Part shown: in pieces, positions 48,841 through 62,100 of the stretch
How positions within the stretch are numbered: the stretch's first letter is position 1
Layout of the letters: every line of letters starts with the position of its first letter
Assembly: GCA_022885665.1 (NCBI GenBank)
Contig: JAGQDJ010000080.1
Span: 159,722-223,721, forward strand
Direction: 5' to 3'
Length of the DNA stretch: 64,000 nucleotides
DNA from: Triops longicaudatus
Lineage: Eukaryota > Arthropoda > Branchiopoda > Notostraca > Triopsidae
Program-made: the position numbers and the translations under genes
Notes under the pieces: model-generated
Databases searched by the model: none
Told to the model about the DNA's origin: nothing
What the model saw: the letters and a program-made list of their open reading frames with translations, nothing else

Positions 48841-50753
48841 CATTGCCTTGGGCTCACAAAATTTGATAAAATTAAATACGTAAAGAAAAAATAATTGCGA
48901 CAGTTCTGCGTTTATTCTGTAGTTTAGTACTGCAGCTTTTCTAAAAAAAAAAATCAGAAAGCTGTGTTATGAACTGTTGGTAAAAGCAGCAAAGAAGGGA
49001 TTTTTACAAAGCTCGGAAAATACCTGTACACAAAACGACATCCCACAGTTTCTAAAATAACGAACGGTTCTCTTCGAACTCTCGTTATACCGGTGCATGC
49101 ATCTTTTGAATGTTTCGTAATTTTTTCAAAATGTTTTACTCTGGGACTTATTTTTACTCTATGATTACAATAGTCCAACCTATCCAAGGTGCCCCGGTTG
49201 GGGGTTATTCTGAATAGCATCTGACAAGGCAGGCTAGCTATTTTCGCTGTGTTCGAGAATGAAACTCCTTCAAGCTGGAAACAGAAGACGTTTCTTCCCG
49301 CTGTTTTGGTTTTCCTGCATTCACGCATAAAACGACAGGAAAATATTTGCTCGGACCCGCCCTAGTGAAGCTCAATATCGGCTAGGAATAATAATAGTTA
49401 ACATGAGATTCGTTTCCTGTTGAATTGAGATTCTGCCATCATTGGGGTCACTCGTTTCTGTAAAATAATCCTTATACACTAATAAACTTCGACTTATTAT
49501 TACGACTTATATAAAGTCGTAATAATTAACAATGGTTATTTGAAGTTGAATAAGTAGGCATTAGGTAATAGCATTCAAGTCTAAACTAATAATACGATAC
49601 TGTTTGCTTTCTTACTTATTCTGATTGAGAGATGCTTCTTATTATTGATTCCGTGTAGCGATAGCATTTTGAGAACGATTGTGATTGTGCGAAATATAAA
49701 CGATATAAACCAAAACACTTTTCTGTCCAAGTCAGCTTAAGGCCCCAGTATACACAACCTTCAGTAGTTTTTAAAAACAAGAAATAAGGGCATAATTTTC
49801 AATTGGGAGGGTATATCTCTTACTGCAACTAACAGCAGAGGATGAATGAAGCCAAATAGAAACTCTAGATAGAGGCACGTCCCAATATTGTCACACAAAA
49901 CCTTAAATTTTCAGACGCGATATTACAAAAAGTACCTGACTGATTCCGTTTCTCGTTGTACCTTATAACTTCAAAAAATCAGACTTAATGCGCCAGTTTG
50001 CCTGATTTTCATTTTTCCTGCATAGTAAAAACGTAGCAAAATTCAATCGTAATTTACAAATTTAGTGAAAGCTTTTTGAAGAAAAACTCTAACTTCTGCA
50101 CTAGACATCTACAACACCAACATTGCTGTCACAAGAGTTTTTTTTTATTTTTACATTTTCCCAACTTTATGTCTGAAAATTCCCATGTTGTTCTCCAATA
50201 AGTGGTTTTGTGTATACCGGGACTTCTTCAAGTCCAGACGTCGCCATGTAACCGTGAACACGATTTCGTTTCCCATGCATTTGTATCATCATCCTGGGGC
50301 AGTCCGTCCATGAACGTCCGACGACCCACACTTACATTTGTAATTCCCAGTTGTCCCGTTCAAGTTACTACAAAACACCTTCGAACCGTGTTTTCCTTAG
50401 CACAAACGTCAAAGGTCCCACTTTCTTACAGCATTCAGTGGCTTAAATCAGCTTAGCTGGCGTTTGATTGATGTACTACTGCGTGGATACTTGACGTGGA
50501 GCATTGTAATGTCCCATCTTATCCCACTTTACTTTCATCGCGTTGCGTTTAGTTAAATTTTAGACTCGTCAAATCGCGTTAACCGAAAGCTATGGCAGTG
50601 ATTTGCTAATTGACCGCTAGTTTCTCTGCTGGTGTTTGTGCCTGTTCCTCGTGCTTGGGTTGTTTTGGTGCGGAGCCAAACTTCATCTCTCGTTCCCAAC
50701 GCTTTACTTTCATTGCTTTAAAGGAATTTCTCCTATTTTCTGCAATACCTGAA
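48841..50753. other. Gene-free spacer before TMEM70-like gene
   Basis: No exon. A 13-bp inverted repeat (ATTATTACGACTT and its complement, 5-base loop) lies at 49496-49526. Nothing else is recognised. Confidence 0.5.
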
Positions 50754-51524
50754 ATGCATTTCATTCCAGTCAACGTGTATTCATTGCTGCGACCAGCCAT
50801 ATTAAGATGCCACAGCACTAAGGTTAACATGCCTTAAAGTAAATCGTCAAACCATTCTTTTACCTGTCTTTGTTTTTCTTTAGGTGCCGTATTCCTTCCC
50901 AAGCTTGTCAACCGGAAGATTCTTGTCGACTTTTCGCGTCTTAAGAGCCAATAATAGCTCAATAACCGATTCATCTGAAGAGGTCTACGTTGGACCACTG
51001 AGTAAACAAGTCCGGAGCGTGAAAGTCTTTTCCCTTTCTACTTCTATAATGGGCATGGGAATGCAGCCTGTTTTGGCTCAGGTATTTTCTTTACTGTTGG
51101 TGTAGCTATAAAACTAGTTATTATGCAATTTCAGCAAATTGGAACGGGTAATACCGGCATGCTAATCGCGGCTGCATCAGTAGTGGGTTTCTTCACGTTT
51201 GTCACCCCGCTTTTACTTCACTACGTCACGAAGTCATATGTCATAAGACTTACTTATGACCCTGCGACCGATACGTACACCTCCACCACGATACGTTTCT
51301 TCCTTACAAAGAAACACCTCAGTTTCAAGGCAGAAGATGTCCAAATTCCCGATGTTCCAGGTCCCTTTACGACCTTTAAAGTCAAAGATACGCCACTATT
51401 CGTAGACCCGGCCTCTTTCGCCCAATGCGACCATTATGGTAAATTAATGGGCTTCGACAAACCTATTGACCTGGGACTTGCAGAGCGAGAAACACCCGTG
51501 TCCGAGAAATCACCCAAGTCGTAG
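50754..51524 (+). CDS. TMEM70: TMEM70-like mitochondrial inner-membrane protein
   Basis: TMEM70 helps assemble the c-ring of mitochondrial ATP synthase. Three exons (50754-50822, 50884-51081, 51135-51524), 218 residues, a little shorter than the human protein. The first exon (MHFIPVNVYSLLRPAILRC) is basic and lacks acidic residues, as expected of a mitochondrial presequence. The body has VYVGPLSKQVRSVKVFSLSTS, a membrane hairpin (first helix ...MGMGMQPVLAQ, second around SVVGFFTFVTPLLLHYVTK), then YVIRLTYDPATDTY and VPGPFTTFKV, which match TMEM70 conserved blocks. The first-intron donor is GTTAAC, weaker than usual. It is convergent with the UNC93-like gene, with a 200-bp gap. Confidence 0.88.
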
Positions 51525-51724
51525 TTCCCGATCGTTGTAGTTCTGTATTATATATAAAAACCTCTCGCGAAACAAGTTTTATTGTTTCGGCACCAAAAAA
51601 ACAGTCGACTTCTATACTTCACGGCGTTAACGGTATAATTTGCCCTAAAAGATGTAGGAATGTTTCGAATGTACATTATTTGATTGATTAGTACGTTTGG
51701 CTTCCTTAACATAAGGCGTTCTTT

Positions 51725-54700
51725 TCACTTGGGAGACTTGATAGCATTGTCTGACTCGCCAGCAATGCGAGCTTTCTTGAGCTCTTGAACCTCGATGATG
51801 AGGTAACCTGTCATGCCAGCCGCCAACATTGCCAAGATGATGTATAGCTTGGTTTCTACACATAGAAGGTTGGCGTAGATATAAGCGATGACAAAACCCA
51901 ACGACTCCCATAAGCGATAGTTACTGAAGGCGGCCTCTTCGTGGTTTTTGAAAATGACTCCGTAAAATGCTAACAAAATAAACAAAAATAACCGAAATTT
52001 GCTTTCAAGGCAGAAATACCGTTGATCTGAGTTTGCCAAATCGAATCGCCCAATCCCCATAAGGCAGCAAGAACATAGAAAGTACCGGGCTGCTCGGGAT
52101 CAGGGTACCACGTTAGGAAAGTGATAATAAGCGCCACGTTTAAGGCACCGCCAAAAATGAAAATTGGCAGTCTTCCTAAGATTTTCACCAAAGCACCACA
52201 GCCTACGGACCCTAGGGCATCGCAAACTCCATAACATATGAAGACGTAGCCAACGTTTTGTACGCCCAGCGAACAGGTTATAAAAGCCTGTAAGTATATA
52301 GAACTCCGTTATTCTGATAGTTTAGAAAAATATCTTTAATTATACTCTAGAGTAGTCGGCTGAAATGAAAGCCTGCTCAAAGCCGGACCAGATTGTTAGC
52401 GGAATGATGAGCAACTGATAAGGATGCTGCATATGACGGAATGTAGCTACCAAAAGTTGGACGCCTGACTTGCCAGTACTGCTGCCTTCTCGTTCGTTTT
52501 CCCCGAACCTATTCAAAACCAAGATAGTGTTAGACTTTACGATTTTGGGCATTTTTTAATGTATTATTTCAGAATTACCTCGAAAGCGAATCGACAAGAA
52601 GTACGATGATGACCGAAGATGATAGGGCGCAAGCTAAAAATATACCTGCCATCATGTATCGCTGGTCGTTAGTAATAGGACTGACGACTGGTTTTGTGGA
52701 GTCATTCACTGATGCAGGTAATGGGCACGAACCTGCACCGCAGATTTCGGTGTTTGTATCGTTACTACTGTTGTCACCACCGGTAGAAAGAACTAAACAC
52801 GGAAAAGTAAGATTTAGTTTTCTGAAATCTGAAGAAAAGTAAAGTTTTTGTTAAAAGAAGCTGAAAAATTAATCTCGAAGCTATCGTGGTGAGGAGCTAC
52901 TTAGAAGTGCGAGTGGAGAAGTTGCTAAGTTTGTGATAGGGAAAAAGGGGCAAACCGAAAAGCTCCGACCTCGTCTTTTCGCTTTATTGTCAAATGGCAC
53001 AATAGAGAGGTGTGAGAAGGACCTTTAGACATCAAAAGCTAGATGAGTTTTGCAAAAATCTTGAAAAAATAGTAGCCTAGTTTGTGCCAAAAGAACTTTT
53101 TTCCATAAAAAAAAAAAAAAAAATCCGTAGACCAGCAGCCTGTAATAGCAGGTAAATTACCCAATACTATGTAATGGAGCCCATCCCAAGAAAATGCTAA
53201 ATTAAAATACAGTATGTTAAATTTTTGATTTTGAGAAGATCTTCTCTTCGAAAGAGCTTCAACACGAAACAATGAAGTTTGGATGTACTGTTCGTCTTGC
53301 GTGCCTATGTGGTAGCTCTTGCCTGTGTATGGCGTTTGAACGCCCATTAAGATCTATCTGTTTTAAGTTATAAGAGTTCCTAAGCGGTATCACAAAAAAC
53401 AGTTTCCAATTTGATTCGATTTTTAATCTTAAAATTCAGATCTACTACTTAAGAACACCCTCTCAGTTTTTAATTCCCGAAGTGAAACTACAGTACTTGG
53501 ACAATTACATGGGGAACTCTTTGCGAACTATTTCGCAAACGTAGCTAAGTAAAGAACAGAATTTTTTGTTTGGAGAGCTTCGCTTCATGTGTGTGTCCCA
53601 TCGGGAACTTTCTCGGAAAATGGCTTTGCAATGTTCAAATGTTCAGATCCATTGAATTGAACTCCGGAGGAACCATTTTTTGCTTTATTGGCCAATTCAA
53701 AAATTGAAAACTTTTTCGACGTGAACCCCGCTCTGCCCACGTTTTGTATTGGCAACCTAAGTTAGACGAAATACAAATAGTTTTCTGCAGGCCCTCACAC
53801 AGGATTTCGGTTCGTGGCTGTTGGAATTTCAGGGATGTTTTCCGTATACAACTTTTTGGACATTTGGTAGTCACCTATGCTCGCCAATATAAAAATTGGC
53901 AGGGGGGTAACTTCCTATTCGCCCCTATTCGTAGAGGAGTGATTATGTGATTGGAGGTATGCTAGACAGAGCTTTGGAACGGAACTAGCCAGAGCTTTGG
54001 AGCTTTAATTGCTTGAATGAGCATGAGGCCTTTGAGTCGTTCCCCATCTCATGTCACAAGGTGTCTGTGGAATGAAAACGCTTCTCCTAAGGAAGACTAG
54101 CAGCAAATCTGCCAAATAAGGTTGCGCGCGCGTTTAAAAAAAAAAAAGTTTACTAGTGTGATAATCATAAACAGCGCAATAGTTGCGCCTAGATTATAAA
54201 AATTAAAGTTTGAACATAAAGTGAACTTGTTACTTTTCCTACCTATAATTGCTGTTGTATTCAATTTAAATGGACTTGTAATTAGCTTAAGAGTAGGATA
54301 TGCCGGAGGAAAGGGGCGAAGCACTGAACGGAACTGGAGCAGGCATGTGATGCCGGAGCGGAGCAACCGGCAAAATTTACGTGATCCAAACCGCTGATGC
54401 TAGCAACGCAGAATTTCACATCGTTCTGTAGCTTTTACCAAAACCGAGGACTCCATTTTCACGCAAATTGCAAAGTTTCGGAAGCCCCATTAAGCACGCT
54501 GGCTATCACTGAACTGTGCGTACCGTACAGTAGAGAAGACAAGATTTCCTCAAGGCGAAACGTTAAAGCATCTTAAAATCATGTACCGTACGTCACGCAA
54601 ATTTTCGCTAATATCGAACCTTAAGTCTTGGTAATCGCCGTTCGTGATTATTCCTGACCTGTCTATGCAGCAATATATAGCACCAAAGCTGTTATGTATT

Positions 54701-55671
54701 GGACAAACCAAAAGGTAGTTTAGCTCCAACCGTGGTCTTTACGAATCCTTTAATGTGTGCTATTAAACCTGAAGGTATTTTGCCTGGGTGATTCCTTTTT
54801 CTTCTAAGACCCTTATTAGGAAGCTAGATAATAAGATAATGTTTCATTTACCTAGCGAAGAAATTAAGTTGCCCCAGATTTGCGAGGACTGGAACATCAT
54901 GAAGAAAAAGCCGAAAAACCTAACAATTGTAGGCTCGGCAGATTCGTTATTTGCTAGCGCAGCATAGCGGTTGCCTGCCTAATAGAACATTGTAATTCGT
55001 TACAAATTTAACTTTAGGTATTAAAGCTGCGTCACTTGTGTAAGGTAGGTACATTTGGCCGACCACATCGGCGCTGCGCCCAAACCGAGGAGTACGGCTG
55101 TAGGAATCAGGCTTCCAAACGAAGGTTGGAATTGCGCGCCAATATACGCAGAGTAACATAGTGTGCACACGGCTAGCGTCCACTTACATTTCAGGTATTT
55201 AATCATCACAGTTGGCACAAACATACAAGACACGATGAGCGCGGCGTAAATCGTAGACAACGAGTACGTTCCTAAGCCAGCTTCCACGTTAATCGAGCTC
55301 TACGCAAAACATCTATCAAACACATATTCCAACATTGCAGTAAAAAAGTCAAATACCTGCAAGTTGGCCATGCTTTGAAAGGCGGTAAACAGAAGTAGGA
55401 AAGCGAGACTGATGACACCGATGTTTTTTAAAATGCTAATCTTTTCAATAGTAATTTCCGCTGCTGTCATATCTTTGATAGGCACGAGAGGCTTCTCCAC
55501 AAATGGATACCGAAACAGTTCGCGAAAAATTTCGGGAAATGGCGGTTTGACATTTTGTTTTGAAGCGGGCGAATTTTGTTGAGTTTTTGCGCCCAAGTTT
55601 TCTTCACTGTCCCCAATATAGCATGCATTGGTTACACCTTGCGCAGGTGACGGGTTGGCGGGAACGCCCAT
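51725..55671 (-). CDS. UNC93-like major facilitator protein
   Basis: Twelve-helix membrane protein of the UNC93 family, whose members regulate a two-pore K+ channel (C. elegans unc-93) or receptor traffic (UNC93B1). Seven exons, 531 residues: 55671-55357, 55299-55036, 54978-54852, 52792-52579, 52508-52346, 52287-52020, 51969-51725. Seen: FTAFQSMANLQ-SSINVEAGLGTYSLS, GLGAAPMWSAKCTYLTQ, RFFGFFFMMFQSSQIWGNLIS, a luminal loop with paired Cys (CGAGSC), IWSGFEQAFISADYS, LGVQNVGYVFICYGVCDALGS, ALWGLGDSIWQTQIN and EEAAFSNYRLWESLGF. The start ATG (55671) is the first in the conserved frame; an upstream noncoding exon ending near 55690 is possible. The 2-kb intron 54851-52793 contains a repeat stretch. 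Confidence 0.9.
53850..53905. repeat. Short dispersed repeat shared with 44246-44284
   Basis: TTTTGGACATTTGGTAGTCA followed by CCTATGCTCGC matches 44254-44282 at nearly every position. Here the copy continues past the point where the pogo-like element interrupts the other. Confidence 0.55.
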
Positions 55672-57190
55672 AGCAGTAGCGCTGTAGTATAGCCGCAAAC
55701 TTGAATTCTCCTGGGTAAAGACAGGTTATGAGTTTGCAATAACAAGTTATTGAAAGTTGCGGAGGAAAGAGACTTGCGAGCGAGACTACAACATCAACAT
55801 GTTTCGGTCAAGTTGTCGACCTTGGACTGGTAGCCTACTTCGTTGGCTCCGTATACCGCATGAACGGAACCCTTGTAATGAGCTAGTGCATACTTACGTA
55901 TTGGCACTGAAATGCAGCAAATTCACGTGAAGTCTGTTGACAGATGTTCCAGAGGTAACTGACCTCGTTGCCTCTTACTAACGTAAGAGATAATAATCAA
56001 AGGTATCGGGAAATTAATGCTCAGACGCGTAGAAACACTTTCGACTTTAGGATTCCAGAGAGAGAGAAACAAAACCTACTACTTCGCCTCACGTTTCTGT
56101 ACTGAGGATGAATGAAAGGAAATAAGTCGGTCTAGATTCTGGGAAAGCAATTGTGCCCCAAAGCCATTAAAGGTAGTAAGATTAACCAAAGAACTCAAGC
56201 AACCGGTTCGAAAGGAACCACCTCGTTGGCGACACGCGTATTGAAAGGAGAATTTGCTAGCGGGGAACTTCGATTGTTGATTAAAAAAAAAGCAATCTAA
56301 GCTTTACATTTTTATTTGATTAATATTACATAATTTTACAAATCCATTTAATTAAGTGTTGTTATTTTCTTTCTTTGTTCGATAGGCATTTTGGTGTCGT
56401 GTTTTATTGCGGCCTTTAGGAACTGTGATACGATATCAAACTTTTGAGGAAAACGGGTTGTAAAAGACTTTATAAGAATTTTTGTCCTGATAGTGCTGAC
56501 TCTGTTCAACACTGTGTATTAAAGGTGTTATCTTGTAATGTTTTAGGTCTTCGGATAAAACAAGGAAGCATAAACAACATGTGAACCTTGCTTCAACTTC
56601 ATCAGTTTATGTTGTTTTGTTTTTCATTTTTTTACAGAAACCATGTATAGTGTACATCAACATACCCGAAGTTCGTGCAAAATTGCGGTGATTTAACGAA
56701 CGGGAAAATTCGTGACGAGCTGTTTGTCGCAATTTTCAGCCATTATTCGTGTTTCACGCTGCGTTCAATGATTTTGCGCGTAGTGCTCCAGTTTTTGTGA
56801 TGCTTTTAATCACACCGAATTGGCGTGAGTAAATGTGTAAAATAATTGTCTTGTTAAGTTTGTAAGACATACTGACCATCTGTAGCGTTGGAAGAACCTG
56901 AACCTTTAACAAGTTTGAAGGAAACTTGGAATTTTTATTGAATGCCCAATAAAAAAGGCTAACTTGTAAATGAGTTCATGATAAGATTCCGGTTACCCGT
57001 CAATCTTTAACGAAGGTATCAAGACAATAAGAATTATCTGGATCTTCACTATTCTGAGCAGGATAGGTTCTTTTCATTCTCTATTTTTCATTTGTTCCAT
57101 TATAGTGTGGTAATTTTTTGAGCATTTTGAACAATTTAAATTTTTTCGCTGAACTAAAATGTTAAGCTACAACGTTTTCGGTGGGAAAGT
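55672..57190. other. Gene-free spacer upstream of the UNC93-like gene
   Basis: 5' side of the UNC93-like gene. No other exon, RNA gene or repeat is recognised. Confidence 0.45.
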
Positions 57191-57204
57191 TCAGACATGG
57201 GACT

Positions 57205-57205
<1 letters not shown>

Positions 57206-57235
<30 letters not shown>

Positions 57236-57485
57236 GACCGCGTAGGCTTTCGCCTATTGCGGTAAAACTGTTATATACAGTCAAGGGAAACACAATAAAT
57301 AACTTAAATAACAAACATATGAACCAAAAGGGAAGTGTACTTAGTACANATGAACCAAAAGGGAAGTGTACTTAGTACACTTGGGGAAAGGGAAAAGGGA
57401 GGGGGGGGGGGGAGGTAGGAAGGGGGAGTTATTTACAAGACGTTGGCTGCTTCCATAAATTGAACAATTGCTGAGAACACTTTGG
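57206..57485 (-). mobile_element. 5'-truncated non-LTR retroelement with 12-bp duplication
   Basis: A T27-like run at the left is the poly(A) tail of an element inserted in minus orientation. The identical 12-mer GACATGGGACTT flanks it at 57194-57205 and 57486-57497. Next to the tail is a small hairpin-forming segment (GTAGGCTTTCGCCTA), typical of a LINE 3' UTR. Poly(A), 5' truncation and a 12-bp duplication fit target-primed reverse transcription. The element carries no open frame. It contains the window's only N, at 57349. Confidence 0.85.
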
Positions 57486-57984
57486 GACATGGGACTTGTA
57501 CCTTACAGAAATTAATGGCTCTTTAATCTAACGAATATATTTACTGAAATATTTGGTTACTTAGATTATAATATAATAATTAGTTCAATGCTAATTATTT
57601 CCAAATGCAAATCGAATTCAGATCAAAGTCAAAAAGGTTTTGCTTCAAGCTGTCGCTCATAAGCGCAGTTTAGGTTTTCAATGTGTTTAAACACGTTACA
57701 AGCGTTTGATATGCAATTTATAAGATACTCGAATTCTTTGGGTTATAACGTAATTTTCACGAGAAGTAGTTGAGGTATAATGTGTGCAAAGCTTATGAGA
57801 CGCTTCATCAAAACTACACATGTTTAGAGTCGAAGTTTAGAAGAATTCTAAGGTCAATTTTTTAATAATCTTGAAAACATATTTTCCTAAAGTAAGACCT
57901 ATAAATTCTGGCAGCATGTAAATATTTCCTTCTATGTTAATTTATTAAGTAGCGAAAAAATACAGCCCAAGATCCGTGTAAAGG

Positions 57985-58370
57985 GATTAAATACAACTGA
58001 AAACGAATCCTCAAACTGTTATGGACACCAGAGTGTATCGTGGGGTAGAGCTGAATACGAATCACTACCTAATGATCAGTAGACTCCGCAGTACGGTAAA
58101 TCAACATAAAACACGGAAAACTTCGTGAATTGAAGAACAAGTAAAGTGGGAAGCGCTGAGTGAGGAGACATGTGAGGAGTTTACGAGGGTAATCGGCGGA
58201 AATAACTCCAATTTTCCTGTGCCAACTGACGACGTAGAAACCGAGTGGACCCTATTCCATGCAGGAGTCCTTGAGGCTGCAATAAGGATTAGCGGGGAGA
58301 AAACCATCGCTAATAAGAGTGGCAATGCAAATCTTCTACTTTTGCAATCTAGTCTAATCGATTGTAAATA
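57985..58370 (+). mobile_element. LINE endonuclease/RT linker fragment, decayed
   Basis: One frame reads TVMDTRVYRGVELNTNHYLM then ISRLR, matching the C-terminal end of a LINE apurinic-type endonuclease (DxRVxRG...SDHxLV...LR), here with NTNH in place of SDH. After a frame change near 58120, it reads DVETEWTLFHAGVLEAAI, matching the segment between endonuclease and reverse transcriptase. A stop follows at about 58368. No reverse transcriptase is seen. Related host genes (CFDP2-like) share this region, but the frameshift favours a relic. Confidence 0.65.
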
Positions 58371-59152
58371 GTTTTGTAAACTTAAAACACAGTACTCCAA
58401 GGCTTCGGCCTACACTGTGAAGATTAATATTTAGAAAATTATTATTTTGAGTCGATATGTTTTTCTCTTGATAACACTCAAAAGAGCGCAAACTTTCTTG
58501 TAAAAATATTTTTACTATGATGTAGATTGTTTGTGACAAGCAATCGAAGCCAATGGCGGATTCATATTGAATCCATATGATTCTATTCATTTACTTGTAG
58601 GCGAAATTAGCGCTATAAAATTAGGAATATTATAATCTTTAATTTTATTTTACATTCAGTAATGTCTTGACAAGTTGTTGGTGAAACATTAAATTGCTTG
58701 TCATATTTGAAAAGAGTTTGAGGAAATAGTGGGATGCACCGCAACAGGGATATAGAGTATTACTTGCAACTATGATAGCATGATGTCGCTACTGTCGTTG
58801 CTTTGAACTAAGCTTGCTTAAAGAGCAAGTTTGTTACCTCCCTTTGTGTAATGCTCAGCACACTGTCCGTTTGGTAAAGTCTGCCTCGCTATTGGTTTAT
58901 TCAAATAGTTCAGCGGCAGAGGAGCGGCTGTCAGCTGTTTCGGTTGAACATAAAGATTCTAAGCGCGTGTACGACGTGAAAGAATCAGCCTGTGGCAAAA
59001 CAAGTTACCTCACTTTAGTTTAAACCAGAAACCAGTCAAGTATTTTATGTGAACTTGCCTCACGGTAAAAGAGACAAACGTCTAGTGCCATTCGGGGCTG
59101 TTCCCCGTTTCCAGAGCTTTTTAACTGCGGGCAATTCTTTTAACAATACGCT
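58371..59152. other. Gene-free spacer and presumed promoter of TPX2-like gene
   Basis: No exon or repeat recognised upstream of the ATG at 59153. Confidence 0.45.
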
Positions 59153-62100
59153 ATGGCGTCTGACGACAAATACGAGTTCAATGCGCCAAAATTTGTAGAC
59201 TTCGAAGCTGCTGATCTGCACATGGGAGATACGGATCATTATTTCGGTAAGTGTAACTCACACTTTCCTTGGAACAAACATAAAGGTCAAGGTGAAGCTT
59301 ATTCGTTCGGGAGTTTTCTTTAGCCTTTGTTTACAAATCCTTGTGACGTCTTTGCATATCGTGTATTGTGACAAGACATTGTCAATAGAAAATAACCTGA
59401 ATTTCTTTCTAAATTGTCATTCGTACTCACTTCAGTGATTCAATGCAGTCATGTCGTTAATTAGTTAAGTAAGTGAAAGTTGTACAATAACGTAATTAGA
59501 ATAATGTTTTTAGCTGTTATGCATCCAATGCTTGTTTTAAACATGCTTAAAATAGGTCTCACTCAGTTTTAACTATTTTAATGCTTTTTTCCTCCAGCTT
59601 ATGACCATGAATCTGGAGGCCACGTGATCGAAGAAGACGTGGCTGTTGCGAAGTATGGCGAAATTCAAGTTGAGTTGGTACATGCCACGCATGATTATAG
59701 CGATAGTGGGATGTCTGGTTCCGAGGAGCTTCGTTATGAATCCGTGAAAGACGGCCACGGTTCCGATGATGAACAGTTTCGACCTGGCAGTTCTGTGGAT
59801 GACTATGGTAAGCATACGTTCTTCATAATAAACAAACAACTTTTGATTTCCTTGAACGTATTCCTCATCAGCAGAACTCTACGAAGTCCAGTATGCTTGT
59901 GCGCGACGTTCATCCGTGTGTGGAGCGGAAGAAATCGTGACAAACTTTGGAAGGTACTGTAAGAGAATTATAATGTATTTGTTCTCACGAATTTTGTCCG
60001 TAGCCGTGAACACCAACCAAGGCGTCGCTCAGCGTCCGTTTCCAACACAGACGTCCTGATCGCGGAAACGCCAGAAGTTTTGCAGTAACCCGTACTTTAG
60101 TTCTGTTTGACGGATTCCAGAATCTTTTTATTAGGCGAATCGACGCACGTTTGGGCCGTAAGTACGTTGTGGTGCCGGAGGCTCGTCGTTTAAATCTTGA
60201 CTTGGACCAAGAAGCAGTCCCGGAGGATGTGAAGCCAACAGTTGAAGCCTATGACAGTGAAACTGATGGTGCCCACATCTCCAGACTTGATCGCAAGTTT
60301 GCGACCATGCTAAGGAAGGCTCCATCGCCTGCACCAATGGTAATTTTATTTCAAGTTAATTTGTTTCCAGTAAAATTTCATCCTAGAAAAAGCCTGTTAA
60401 ACCTCACATAACGGAACCCAAACCGTTTAGCTTTGCTTCGGACAGGCTAAAATCCAAACCTAGTGCTTCAAAAACTGCACCTAGTTGCGATAACGTTCCC
60501 TTAGCTGAAGCTATGCTGAAACTCCAGAAGGCTACACCGCAACGTTTCCGTTCCAAGCCAGCGAGTATAACATTAGGCATGAGAATTCAGAGTAAATAAA
60601 TAATAAATTGTATTGTAATATTAGATGCCCGTCCTGAAATCCCGAAAGCCAAACCAGTCCCCCATGTCACTCAAGCTCACACGCCCACATTTGCCACTGA
60701 CAAACGTCACCGACCTGTGCATGCTGTGTCAAGGGAAGAGCAAGAAGCTAAGGAATTAGAAGAAATAAGAAAGTAAGATTACGTAGATAAAACGACACTT
60801 TTGTGCCACCTTTCTGGCTTTTTGTGGAGTAAAGGGATTTACCGTTTAGTATAGCGTAAATTGGAAATAAATTACAAACGGAACATATAACTAGAATAGC
60901 CTAATAGTCAATCTCCTTTGAAAAAAAAATAAGGCAAATAGTGGCATAACGTCTTTAGAAATCGAATTGAATTTTAGAAATTGAATTGCTTGAAAGGAAT
61001 TAGCTTAGAACTCGTTAGTTCAACTCTGGATTAATTTGAATGAAAATTAAGTATTTGTAAAAAAAATCTTACAAACAGCGCGAAAAACGAATCCCTTTAG
61101 AAGTGAAACGAATTTGAAAGTAAATTAATAACGTTCCTGTTCTAGGCACCAGTTCAAAGCACACCCCGTAAAACCAGCAGTGATGAAAGCGAAACCAATT
61201 GCAATGCAGCCAGTGAAACGCCCTGTTACACAAGTGCAGCCTTTCAAACTGTCGGAACCTCATGCTCGTAGGGTACGTCAACTGAGTATTGGGTGAAACT
61301 GCACACAGGAAAGTCAATGCAATGTATTATAGGTCCAGGTAATTCAAGATAAGCCCACTTCGCACATCTTCCATGCTCGTCCAGCTCCTATGAAAGCTTT
61401 GCATGCTTTCAAACCGGAGAGGCCACATTCTCCCAAGTGTACCATACCTCAGACGCCCAATTTCTCTTCAGCGGGCAAAGCAGCAATGGCGGCTCGCCGT
61501 CGTAATCTCTCAGGGGTATACATTTTTTAATACGTTTTTATTATTTTATCCTCTAAGCTTAATTGGCCTTGTTAATTCGATGTTTGTAGGTCGGATCCAC
61601 GAATAGTCTAAATTCCGTATCTAACTCGAGCAATCACAGTGACGAAGGACAAAGGCCACGTGTTACTAAACCACAACCGTTTTCATTTGCTGACAGGGAA
61701 AAGCTCATGATGGAACGAAAGCAGGAACGTATAATGAAGGTAAACTGTAACTATATTGAGCAATAGATACTAGTTAAGTTGGGTAAATTTTATTTTCGGG
61801 TTAGAATGGCATCAGATAAAACATTAAGTACATAATTTTTGTCGAGTCAGTAACTTAATTCTTGCGGTTATATTGAAAACCTGTTGAGTTTTATTTTTGT
61901 TTCTTTTTAGTGTGTTGTTCTTACTTTTAGTACTGTCTTGTTCTTATATTTTATTTCCGTTTACTTTTATTGACTTATTTTTGCAGCACCTGGAAGAGCA
62001 AAAAGCGCTTCAAGCATTCCATGCCAATCCTTTGCCGGATCTTTCGCGCCCAAAGGGTGTCCCAGCGCGTCCAGCTCCTTCTAGAACCCAAGTGAAGCCG

